From an uncultured Bacteroidales bacterium (GTDB taxonomy: Bacteria; Bacteroidota; Bacteroidia; Bacteroidales; UBA932), in contig CABQAB010000144.1 of NCBI GenBank assembly GCA_902461985.1, positions 1 through 5,604 of the forward strand: a stretch of DNA of 5,604 nucleotides, in the 5' to 3' direction. A model generated the notes under the pieces. The model saw only the letters and a program-made list of their open reading frames with translations, had not been told where the DNA came from and ran no database searches. Both the position numbers and the translations under genes were made by a program. This document shows, one piece after another, positions 1 through 5,604 of this stretch. Each line of letters begins with the position of its first letter. Positions within the stretch are counted from its first letter, which is position 1.

Positions 1-998
1 AAGCAGTATCCGGAAGAAATCCGCCCCTCGGTGTGTTCTATCACAAGATATGCCCCCTGACGGATAGGCACTACTTTGCCGAATGAACTCTTTATCTGTC
101 TGGTGACTTCGAAATGATCGAAAATCGGTTCCCTGCCCTGATAGAGTTTCACTATCTTCTCCTGGTCCGGAGAAATCAGGGAAATGTACTTGCGGGTTTC
201 CTCGTAGATGTGTTCGTCATTGATGTAAATGTTGGTGAACGAATCATTGAGCAAATCCCTCAGAATGGTCGTTGTCTTGCTGTACTCGGTAAAAAGCATC
301 TTCACAGTCTTGGAAGCCGCGATTTTCTTCCAGGATTCCTCCCATTTCCCTACAAGGGACATCAGTTCGGCGTCCAGGACGGCGGCGTTCCTGCCTTCTG
401 CCGCAGTACGGATTATCGCTCCGTAATTTCTCGGCAGGATGCTTTTGACAAGGGTTTCGAGTCTGCGTCTTTCCTCTTTCGAGGAGATTTTCTGCGATAT
501 GCTGACTTTGTCAGCGAATGGTAACAGTACAATGTTACGTCCTGCCAATGAAATTTCAGCGGTAAGCCTTGAACCTTTGGTGGATATCGGCTCCTTGACA
601 ATCTGGACTATAATCATCTGCCCCGGAGTGAGGACCTTTTCTATGCGTCCCTCCTTTTCAAGAGGATTGCCTATCTTTATGTGGGAATACATTCCCTTCA
701 GATCCGCATTCGGATTCGCCCTTCTGACGAATTCATCGAAAGCATTGAAATAGAGTCCCAGATCGAGGTAGTGGATGAAAGCTTCCTTTTCATCCCCGAT
801 ATCTACAAAAGCGGCATTCAGCGAGGGCAGGATCTTCTTCACCTTGCCAAGGTGGACATCCCCCACAGAAAAACTGTGCCCGTCGACAGATTCCTTGTTG
901 AATTCTATCAGCCTGTGGTTCTCCATCAAGGCGATGGAGACTTCAGAAGAACTGACGTCGACAACAAGGTCTTTTAAGGATTCTTTTGCCTCTTCCAT
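1..998 (-). CDS. rng: Ribonuclease E/G family protein, N-terminal 332 residues (partial)
   Basis: Endoribonuclease of the RNase E/G family, expected to act in rRNA maturation and mRNA decay in the cytoplasm. The gene runs off the left edge. The start is the ATG at 998-996 (MEEAKESLKDLVVDV). An S1-type RNA-binding region is visible around residues 45-82 (SVGDVHLGKVKKILPSLNAA, then FVDIGDEKEAFIHYLDLG), with the insertion typical of the family up to about residue 135. The RNase H-like part follows, with STKGSRLTAEISLAGRNIVL (139-158), RNYGAIIRTAAEGR (190-203), and FEVTRQIKSSFGKVV then GAYLVIEHTE (296-324). The family usually has TKGPRLT, so residue 143 is Ser instead of Pro. After E324 the family continues with a segment like ALxVIDVNSG that holds a metal-binding Asp; here the frame reads GRISSGYC instead. 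It lies 19 bases after an intrinsic terminator and has no obvious promoter of its own. Family assignment is firm; RNase G versus E naming is less so. Confidence 0.93.
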   Translation of the reverse strand, partial: MEEAKESLKDLVVDVSSSEVSIALMENHRLIEFNKESVDGHSFSVGDVHLGKVKKILPSLNAAFVDIGDEKEAFIHYLDLGLYFNAFDEFVRRANPNADLKGMYSHIKIGNPLEKEGRIEKVLTPGQMIIVQIVKEPISTKGSRLTAEISLAGRNIVLLPFADKVSISQKISSKEERRRLETLVKSILPRNYGAIIRTAAEGRNAAVLDAELMSLVGKWEESWKKIAASKTVKMLFTEYSKTTTILRDLLNDSFTNIYINDEHIYEETRKYISLISPDQEKIVKLYQGREPIFDHFEVTRQIKSSFGKVVPIRQGAYLVIEHTEGRISSGYC

Positions 999-1017
999 TG
1001 AAAATTGATTGGACTTC

Positions 1018-1050
1018 AAAAAAGGAGACCGGCCGCCCGGGCCAGCCTCC
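1018..1050 (-). terminator. Intrinsic (rho-independent) terminator after the HU/small basic protein genes
   Basis: Read on the minus strand, GGAGGCTGGCC (1050-1040) pairs along all 11 positions with GGCCGGTCTCC (1034-1024), counting two G-U pairs. The loop is CGGGC, and six T follow directly (1023-1018). This is a textbook terminator for transcripts coming from the HU promoter. There is no T run on the other side, so it works in one direction only. It sits 19 bases before the RNase E/G start codon, so it could also act as an attenuator for that gene. Confidence 0.9.
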
Positions 1051-1060
1051 TGATTAATAA

Positions 1061-1079
1061 GACTGCCTTTATGGCAGAC
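1061..1079 (-). other. Short hairpin between the small basic gene and the terminator
   Basis: On the minus strand GTCTGCC (1079-1073) and GGCAGTC (1067-1061) form a stem with one T-T mismatch around an ATAAA loop. It begins eight bases after the stop codon of the 29-residue gene. It has no T run, so it is unlikely to terminate transcription. It could protect the 3' end of the message or be a processing site; the role is inferred. Confidence 0.5.
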
Positions 1080-1087
1080 ACAAACAG

Positions 1088-1177
1088 TTATTTCTTCTTG
1101 TGTCTGTTCTTGCGTAATCTTTTCTTACGCTTGTGTGTAGCCATCTTATGCCTTTTATGTTTCTTACCGTTTGGCAT
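1088..1177 (-). CDS. 29-residue highly basic protein, probable bS22/AURKAIP1(mS38)/COX24-type ribosomal protein
   Basis: This reading frame begins with ATG at 1177-1175 and ends with TAA at 1090-1088. It starts MPNGKKHKRHK, continues MATHKRKKRLRKNR (residues 12-25) and ends HKKK. Sixteen of 29 residues are Lys or Arg, four more are His, and none is acidic. Compared from memory with the short actinobacterial bS22 proteins (AURKAIP1/COX24 domain), the core of residues 11-25 lines up with RMAKKKHRKLLRKTR without gaps, sharing Met-Ala, several Lys and the LRKxR end. Proteins of that kind bind rRNA in the small ribosomal subunit, near the decoding region. It lies 24 bases after the HU gene, shares its promoter, and is followed by a terminator, all of which supports a real expressed gene. 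It could instead be another tiny ribosomal protein peculiar to Bacteroidota, such as the one called bL38. That it is a ribosome-associated protein is likely; the exact family is inferred. Confidence 0.82.
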   Translation of the reverse strand: MPNGKKHKRHKMATHKRKKRLRKNRHKKK

Positions 1178-1201
1178 AATTTGTATGAATTAAAGGGTTA
1201 A

Positions 1202-1477
1202 TTATTTCTTTATCTGGTTCACGAATTCCTTTGAAGGCTTGAATGCCGGAATATCATGCGCCGGAATAGTGATTGTAACTTCTTTTGTGATGTTGCGTGC
1301 AGTCTTCTCTGCCCTGTGTTTGATGATGAAGCTTCCGAATCTGCGGAGATAAACAGGCTCTCCTTTAGCGAGTGAGTTCTTGACTACCTCCATGAATCCG
1401 TCGATGGAAGCCAGCACCTGATCTTTCTGGACGCCGGTTGCCTGCGCAACCTCGTTTACGATTTCTGCCTTTATCAT
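1202..1477 (-). CDS. HU/IHF family DNA-binding protein
   Basis: Small nucleoid-associated protein of 91 residues, the usual length for the family; it should bind DNA as a dimer and bend or compact it. The N-terminal helical part (MIKAEIVNEVAQATGVQKDQ, then VLASIDGFMEVVKNSLAKGE) contains the standard helix pair. The signature VYLRRFGSFIIKHR (42-55) leads into the DNA-binding arm (about 56-75), and the C-terminal FKPSKEFVNQIKK (79-91) is typical. At the tip of the arm, where classical HU has GRNP with an intercalating Pro63, this protein has ARNI (60-63). Similar arms occur in many Bacteroidota HU-like proteins, as far as I recall. The ATG at 1477-1475 follows an A/T-rich leader (TATAAAATATTAAAGTC) without a Shine-Dalgarno sequence, as is normal in this phylum. 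It is the first gene of a short transcript with the 29-residue basic protein. Whether it should be called HU or IHF-like is open. Confidence 0.95.
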   Translation of the reverse strand: MIKAEIVNEVAQATGVQKDQVLASIDGFMEVVKNSLAKGEPVYLRRFGSFIIKHRAEKTARNITKEVTITIPAHDIPAFKPSKEFVNQIKK

Positions 1478-1570
1478 GACTTTAATATTTTATAAATTAT
1501 AATTCAGTTCAAAAACACGACTTTCCACACCCTAAAACATCGTTCACACAATCCAGAACGGGAAAATCCT

Positions 1571-1603
1571 CGCAAAATTAGATTTATTTTTCCAAATTAC
1601 AAA
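1571..1603 (-). promoter_or_regulatory. Bacteroidota-type promoter for the HU gene
   Basis: On the minus strand a TTTG (1603-1600) is followed after exactly 19 bases by TAATTTTGC (1580-1572). This fits the known Bacteroidota primary sigma factor consensus, TTTG - about 19-21 bases - TAnnTTTG. Transcription would begin near 1565, giving a leader of roughly 85-90 bases before the HU start codon. Confidence 0.82.
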
Positions 1604-1620
1604 AAAAACCTCAACTTTGC
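1587..1620 (+). promoter_or_regulatory. Candidate promoter for the lon operon (weak match)
   Basis: CAACTTTGC at 1612-1620 differs by one base from the Bacteroidota -7 element TAnnTTTGC. A T-rich stretch (TTTTTC, 1586-1591) lies about 20 bases upstream in place of the -33 TTTG. If real, transcription starts near 1627 and overlaps, back to back, the divergent HU promoter at 1571-1603. No better match was seen between 1478 and 1760. Confidence 0.4.
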
Positions 1621-1642
1621 ACTGGATTTTAATGTACGGACA

Positions 1643-1656
1643 AGCAGCCGCCTGCT
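1643..1656 (+). other. Small hairpin in the lon leader
   Basis: AGCAG (1643-1647) and CTGCT (1652-1656) can form a five-base-pair stem with a CCGC loop. It lies within the presumed untranslated leader of lon. It has no T run, so it is not a terminator. A stem this short can arise by chance. Confidence 0.3.
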
Positions 1657-1705
1657 GGCACAATCATTGACTACTATAACAATCCCGTTCCAGACAGACA
1701 AATCA

Positions 1706-1718
1706 TGACAAATTGTCA
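1706..1718 (+). promoter_or_regulatory. Perfect inverted repeat upstream of lon, possible operator
   Basis: TGACAA-A-TTGTCA is a perfect palindrome of two six-base arms around one central base. It lies 12 bases before a possible GTG start and 45 before the ATG start of lon. Its size and symmetry suit a dimeric regulator. It lies downstream of the candidate promoter, where a bound protein could block transcription. No regulator is known to me for this sequence, so the role is inferred. Confidence 0.35.
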
Positions 1719-1762
1719 GTCGGGACGGAGTGTGCAATGACAACAAACAAAATATACCCTTT

Positions 1763-4177
1763 ATGGATATGAGAGATATATTCAATGACGACTTGACGCC
1801 GGCGAGAGCCGAAATAAGCATAATACCTATGGAGCCTGCCGGAGACCCGGCTTCGGAACTGTCTGCGGATTCGCTTCCCGACTCGCTTCCGATCCTGGCA
1901 CTGAGGAACACCATCCTTTTCCCGGGGACTACCTTTCCCGTGACGATAGGCAGGGAAAAGTCACTCAAACTCATACACGACGCCGACAAGAAAGGCTTTT
2001 TCATCGGAACGGTACCGCAGACCGATCCGGAGTGCGAGGAGCCGGAAAGAGATGACCTGTTTGACTACGGAACGGTGGCAAAGGTCATGAAGATCATAGA
2101 ACTTCCCGACGGGACGACCACTGCCATTCTGACGGGATTCGGGCGTTTCAGGCTCGGAGAGATAATCTCTGACAAGCCGTATCTGACTGGAAACGTGGAA
2201 TATGTGGCAGACTACAAGGCCGAGGGTGACAAGAGTCTGCTGAAAATCACCGGCGACCAGATCAAGGAGAAAGCCATATTCATCCTCAACAGCAGCACGT
2301 TCATGCCCAAAGAGGCTTTCAATGCAATCAAGACCATATCGAATTTCGACTACCTTGTGAATTTCATTGCCGAAAGCGTGGAATTGGACAATTTTGCAGG
2401 AAGGATGGCACTGCTCGGCATCGCATCAGTCAGGGAAAGGGGTGAAAAACTCCTGGAACTGCTTGTGGAACAGTGCAAAATCGTCAATCTGAAAAACGAG
2501 ATAAACCTCAAGGTCAAGGGCGAGATGGACCAGCAGCAGAGGGAGTATTTCCTCAACAACCAGCTGAGAACCATACAGGAAGAATTAGGGATGGATGAAG
2601 AAGAGGATATAGCCGGACTCCGGGCCAAAGCCGCGCAATGCGGATGGTCGGAAGAGGTGCAGGCCATTTTCGAAAAGGAAATAGTGAAGCTTGAAAGGCA
2701 GAACCCGAGTTCCCCTGACTACAGCACCCAGCTGAACTATCTCCAGTTTCTCACCGACCTCCCGTGGAACAATTATTCCGAGGACAATCTGGACCTGAAG
2801 AACGCGAAAAAGGTGCTGGACAAGGCTCATTATGGTCTGGACAGCGTAAAAGACAGAATCATAGAGTATCTTGCCACCCTGAAATTGAAAGGCAACATGA
2901 AGTCGCCTATTCTCTGCCTCTACGGCCCTCCGGGAGTGGGCAAGACCAGTTTAGGAAAATCCGTAGCCGAGGCTTTAGGCAGGAAATACGTGAGGATTTC
3001 ACTCGGAGGCATGCACGATGAGTCCGAGATACGAGGACACAGGAAAACCTATATAGGGGCGTTGCCGGGCCGCATACTCAACGGTATCATGAGAGCCGGG
3101 ACATCCAATCCGGTGATAGTTTTAGATGAGGTGGACAAAATCAGCAACGATTTTCACGGCGATCCTTCATCTGCATTATTGGAGGCCCTTGACCCGGAGC
3201 AGAATGCCACTTTCCATGACAACTACCTTGACATCGACTATGATTTGTCAAAAGTGCTGTTCATCACAACTGCCAACACCACTTCCACTATTCAGCCGGC
3301 CCTGAGAGACAGGATGGAAATGATACAGGTCAGCGGTTACCTGGCAGAGGAAAAAATGGAAATCGCAAAGAACTATCTGATTCCGAAGCAGATCGAGGAC
3401 CATGGACTCAAGGGCCAGGAATTCAAGATCAGCAAGGCTGCGATTGCCGACATCATCGACAAGTACACCCACGAATCGGGCGTCAGAAGCCTTGACAAGC
3501 AGATTGCGAAACTTGCCAGAGTGACGGCGAAGAAGATAGCGCTGGACGAGAAAAGGCCGGGCATCATCAAGCCTGCCAACCTCAAGGAATACCTCGGCCT
3601 GCCGGTTGCGTTCCATGACAAACAGAACGGCAACGAAGCTCCCGGAGTGGTGACCGGACTGGCATGGACGGAGATGGGCGGAGAAATCCTGTTTATCGAA
3701 AGTTCAGTCAGCAAAGGCAAGGGCGTATTGTCCATGACCGGAAATCTCGGGGACGTGATGAAAGAATCGGCCACCATCGCCTACCAGTACCTCAAAGCAC
3801 ATCCGGAACTTACGGGGCTGACTTACGAAGAGTTCTCGGAAAAGGACGTGCATCTGCACGTACCTGAAGGGGCTGTACCTAAGGACGGGCCTTCAGCCGG
3901 TATCACCATGGTCACTTCCATGGTCTCTGCATTCAGAGGCAGGCAGATACGGCGTCACGTGGCTATGACAGGAGAAATGACCCTCCGCGGCAGGGTGCTG
4001 CCTGTGGGCGGAATAAAGGAGAAAATCCTTGCGGCGAAACGCTCCGGAGTCAAGACCATCGTCATTTCCGAAGACAACCGCAAGGACGTGGAGGACATCA
4101 AGCCTATTTATGTGGCAGGTCTTGAGTTCATCTACGTTAAAGACATACAGGATGTTCTGAATGCAGTCTTTGAATAG
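1763..4177 (+). CDS. lon: ATP-dependent endopeptidase La (Lon protease)
   Basis: Cytoplasmic ATP-driven protease that degrades misfolded and selected regulatory proteins as a hexamer. From the ATG at 1763 it has 804 residues, a usual length. The substrate-binding N domain starts near [20 protein letters not shown] (about 44-63) and runs to about 250. A helical linker with [20 protein letters not shown] follows. The AAA+ module has Walker A GPPGVGKT (388-395), [20 protein letters not shown], and Walker [10 protein letters not shown] with Asp455-Glu456. The protease domain has catalytic Ser711 in PKDGPSAG and Lys754 in GGIKEK, the spacing seen in E. coli Lon (679/722). It appears intact and active. 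Start choice: the frame is open from a stop at 1706, and a GTG at 1730 would add 11 residues (MCNDNKQNIPF). I prefer the ATG because it follows an A-rich stretch typical of Bacteroidota starts, but the GTG cannot be excluded. It leads the lon-ung-coaD operon. Confidence 0.98.
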   Translation: MDMRDIFNDDLTPARAEISIIPMEPAGDPASELSADSLPDSLPILALRNTILFPGTTFPVTIGREKSLKLIHDADKKGFFIGTVPQTDPECEEPERDDLFDYGTVAKVMKIIELPDGTTTAILTGFGRFRLGEIISDKPYLTGNVEYVADYKAEGDKSLLKITGDQIKEKAIFILNSSTFMPKEAFNAIKTISNFDYLVNFIAESVELDNFAGRMALLGIASVRERGEKLLELLVEQCKIVNLKNEINLKVKGEMDQQQREYFLNNQLRTIQEELGMDEEEDIAGLRAKAAQCGWSEEVQAIFEKEIVKLERQNPSSPDYSTQLNYLQFLTDLPWNNYSEDNLDLKNAKKVLDKAHYGLDSVKDRIIEYLATLKLKGNMKSPILCLYGPPGVGKTSLGKSVAEALGRKYVRISLGGMHDESEIRGHRKTYIGALPGRILNGIMRAGTSNPVIVLDEVDKISNDFHGDPSSALLEALDPEQNATFHDNYLDIDYDLSKVLFITTANTTSTIQPALRDRMEMIQVSGYLAEEKMEIAKNYLIPKQIEDHGLKGQEFKISKAAIADIIDKYTHESGVRSLDKQIAKLARVTAKKIALDEKRPGIIKPANLKEYLGLPVAFHDKQNGNEAPGVVTGLAWTEMGGEILFIESSVSKGKGVLSMTGNLGDVMKESATIAYQYLKAHPELTGLTYEEFSEKDVHLHVPEGAVPKDGPSAGITMVTSMVSAFRGRQIRRHVAMTGEMTLRGRVLPVGGIKEKILAAKRSGVKTIVISEDNRKDVEDIKPIYVAGLEFIYVKDIQDVLNAVFE

Positions 4178-4179
4178 CC

Positions 4180-4848
4180 ATGGACGTAAGGATTGAAGAA
4201 AGCTGGAAGACAGCTTTGGCGGGGGAATTCGAGAAACCCTATTTCAAATCATTGGTGGAATGTCTGCACCGGGAGAAGAGCGCCGGGCAGGTGATATACC
4301 CTCCTGGACGGGACATATTCAAGGCTTTCGACCTCACTCCCCTGCATGAAGTCAAGGCGGTCATTCTCGGACAGGACCCATATCACGGCCGCGGCCAGGC
4401 TATGGGGCTGTCGTTTTCTGTCCCGGACGGAGTTCCTGCCCCTCCTTCCTTGAAAAACATATTCAAGGAAATCGAGACCGACCTGAATGTCAGGATGTCG
4501 GGCAGAACCAACTTGGAAAAATGGGCGGACGAAGGTGTGCTGCTGCTGAATGCCATACTGACGGTCAGGGAAGCCTCTCCGGCCTCCCACAGCAAAATAG
4601 GCTGGGAGACTTTCACCGATGCAGTAATCAAGTGTATCTCAGACAATTGTGAAAACGTAGTCTTCATGCTTTGGGGCAACTTCGCCCGCAGCAAGAAGAC
4701 TCTGATTGACGGCAGCAGGCATCTGATTTTAGAAGCGGCTCACCCCTCTCCATTGGCGAAGGGAGCATTTTTCGGCTGCCGCCATTTTTCACGCGCCAAC
4801 GCATATCTCCAGAGCAGGGGACGCGGCGCAATTGACTGGACAATCTAA
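4180..4848 (+). CDS. ung: Uracil-DNA glycosylase, family 1
   Basis: Removes uracil from DNA, arising by cytosine deamination or dUTP incorporation, as the first step of base excision repair. The protein has 222 residues, the normal family length. The water-activating motif GQDPYHG is at 64-70 with catalytic Asp66. The uracil-binding segment LLLNAILTVR is at 121-130 with Asn124. The DNA-intercalation motif HPSPL is at 188-192 with His188. LWGNFARSKK (164-173) is also characteristic. All key residues are present, so it should be active. The ATG lies two bases after the lon stop codon (TAGccATG), which indicates a shared message and probably translational coupling. The small family variation of Ala for the common Thr in LLLNxxLTV is unlikely to matter. 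Confidence 0.98.
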   Translation: MDVRIEESWKTALAGEFEKPYFKSLVECLHREKSAGQVIYPPGRDIFKAFDLTPLHEVKAVILGQDPYHGRGQAMGLSFSVPDGVPAPPSLKNIFKEIETDLNVRMSGRTNLEKWADEGVLLLNAILTVREASPASHSKIGWETFTDAVIKCISDNCENVVFMLWGNFARSKKTLIDGSRHLILEAAHPSPLAKGAFFGCRHFSRANAYLQSRGRGAIDWTI

Positions 4849-4858
4849 TACTATCAAA

Positions 4859-5335
4859 ATGAGCGAAGTCAGGCATAAACCGACCAAAGCGTTGTTCCCG
4901 GGTTCTTTCGACCCGTTCACGGCCGGACATCTGAACATTCTCAAGAGAGCACTCTCAATGTTTGACGAGGTGGTCGTGGCAGTAGGCGTAAACAGCGACA
5001 AAAGGGGGTTCTACGATAACGAAAAGCGTCTGGACATCATACGTCAGGCTACCATAGGACTCGAAGGGGTCTCGGTCACATCATACGACAACCTTACCAT
5101 CGACCACTGCAGGCAGCTCGGCATAAGGCATATTGTCAGAGGGGTGAGGAACATGATTGATTTCGAAACGGAAAGATCCATAGCCGACGCCAACCGCCGG
5201 CTTGCCCCTGAAATCGACACCATCATAATCCCTACGGCACAGGAATACGCACATATTTCCTCTACCGCAGTGAGGGACATCATCAAACACGGCGGAGACT
5301 ACTCCACTTTCATCCCTGAAGGGGTAACGCTCTGA
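4859..5335 (+). CDS. coaD: Phosphopantetheine adenylyltransferase
   Basis: Catalyses the transfer of AMP from ATP to 4'-phosphopantetheine to give dephospho-CoA, the next-to-last step of coenzyme A synthesis. The protein has 158 residues, as expected. FPGSFDPFTAGHLNIL (13-28) holds the nucleotidyltransferase TxGH signature with His24. RGVRN (94-98) and the C-terminal ISSTAVRD (133-140) are the other binding motifs of the family. The frame is open upstream to a TTG at 4832 inside ung, but the ATG at 4859 is the sensible start: it puts the first strand (KALFPGSFDP) near the N-terminus as in other CoaD proteins, and is preceded by an A-rich stretch (ATCAAA). It starts 10 bases after the ung stop codon, with no terminator between, so it belongs to the same operon. 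Confidence 0.98.
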   Translation: MSEVRHKPTKALFPGSFDPFTAGHLNILKRALSMFDEVVVAVGVNSDKRGFYDNEKRLDIIRQATIGLEGVSVTSYDNLTIDHCRQLGIRHIVRGVRNMIDFETERSIADANRRLAPEIDTIIIPTAQEYAHISSTAVRDIIKHGGDYSTFIPEGVTL

Positions 5336-5340
5336 ACATC

Positions 5341-5604
5341 ATGAAACGCTTTTTCACCGCTGCCATTCTGCTCTTTTCCGCGCTTTTGTACGCAACGGCG
5401 CAGAGTCCAGGCGGACTGGAGGAGTATCTCGACGCCCTTGACAGCTATCCTTTAGAAGTCAAACTCAACGAGACTGACTTCATCATAGGGACAGCGGAAT
5501 CAGCCGGGAAAGGGATGGAGACCGCGTTTGAAGTCTACTCGCATTTCAGGGAATCAAAGCTGATGGGTGACGAGAATGTTGCCGTGCATGTTGCCGACAA
5601 ATGG
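5341..5604 (+). CDS. Secreted protein of unknown function, N-terminal 88 residues (partial)
   Basis: The frame begins with ATG at 5341, five bases after the coaD stop, and is open to the window end. Residues 1-20 are a clear signal peptide: MKR, a hydrophobic core FFTAAILLFSALLY, and the cleavage site ATA before Gln21. Glutamine at +1 after signal peptidase I cleavage is a known habit of Bacteroidota exported proteins (the Q-rule, leading to pyroglutamate). There is no lipobox cysteine, so it is probably periplasmic or secreted and not a lipoprotein. The visible mature part (GGLEEYLDALDSYPLEVKL, later FEVYSHFRESKLMGDENVAV) looks helical, with no catalytic motif. It reminds me of the N-terminal regions ahead of thioredoxin-like domains in some Bacteroidota periplasmic proteins, but that is a guess; the C-terminal part lies outside the window. 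Its position suggests co-transcription with lon, ung and coaD. Confidence 0.8.
   Translation, partial: MKRFFTAAILLFSALLYATAQSPGGLEEYLDALDSYPLEVKLNETDFIIGTAESAGKGMETAFEVYSHFRESKLMGDENVAVHVADKW

Noticed and set aside
114..977. Several plus-strand open frames of 65 to 136 codons
   Set aside because: All lie opposite the RNase E/G gene, whose minus-strand translation matches its family over more than 320 residues. None resembles a known protein.
1005..1193. 62-codon open frame on the plus strand
   Set aside because: It is the antisense of the 29-residue basic gene and the terminator. Its Leu/Phe/Cys-rich protein is what the complement of Lys/Arg-rich codons produces.
1597..2004. 135-codon open frame on the minus strand
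   Set aside because: It lies opposite the lon N-terminus, is Ser/Leu-rich as expected of a shadow frame, and would run into the HU promoter.
3248..3777. Minus-strand open frames of 122 and 134 codons inside lon
   Set aside because: They lie opposite the AAA+ and protease domains of a full-length, intact lon and show no family resemblance.
4832..4858. Longer CoaD starting at a TTG inside ung
   Set aside because: It would add nine residues not found in CoaD proteins and use a rare start codon, while a well-placed ATG lies at 4859.
1..5604. A new defence, mobile or CRISPR-like system
   Set aside because: No repeats in arrays, no transposase, integrase, toxin-antitoxin or phage genes were seen; every sizeable gene except the last belongs to a known housekeeping family.

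Overview
The window looks like a piece of a Bacteroidota genome, most likely Bacteroidales. Four things point there: a TTTG-N19-TAATTTTG promoter, which fits the -33/-7 consensus of this phylum; A-rich start regions without clear Shine-Dalgarno sequences; an HU/IHF-type protein of the Bacteroidota kind; and a signal peptide with glutamine right after the predicted cleavage site. Genus cannot be told from the sequence. Both ends cut through genes, so this is probably a contig or an arbitrary slice.

Minus strand (about 1600 down to 1): a promoter at 1571-1603 drives an HU-family DNA-binding protein (1477-1202). Next, 24 bases on, comes a 29-residue, extremely basic protein (1177-1088) that I read as a bS22/AURKAIP1(mS38)/COX24-type ribosomal protein. 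A strong intrinsic terminator (stem 1050-1024, U run 1023-1018) follows. Only 19 bases after it starts an RNase E/G family gene (998 to beyond 1), which leaves almost no room for a separate promoter. The last 26 bases of that gene inside the window do not encode the expected active-site segment of the family, so the left edge may be a junction or an assembly error.

Plus strand (about 1612 to the end): a 285-base divergent intergenic region carries a weak candidate promoter, a small hairpin, two tiny upstream reading frames and a perfect 13-base inverted repeat. Then come lon (ATP-dependent protease), ung (family 1 uracil-DNA glycosylase), coaD (phosphopantetheine adenylyltransferase) and the start of a secreted protein of unknown function. 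They are spaced by 2, 10 and 5 bases, so they almost certainly form one operon.

Taken together these are housekeeping genes: nucleoid structure, ribosome composition and RNA decay on one side; protein quality control, DNA repair and coenzyme A synthesis on the other. No mobile element, CRISPR array, tRNA or rRNA was seen. The points most worth a second look are the tiny ribosomal-type gene, the terminator squeezed in front of the RNase gene, the HU protein lacking the usual intercalating proline, and the broken family match at the left edge.
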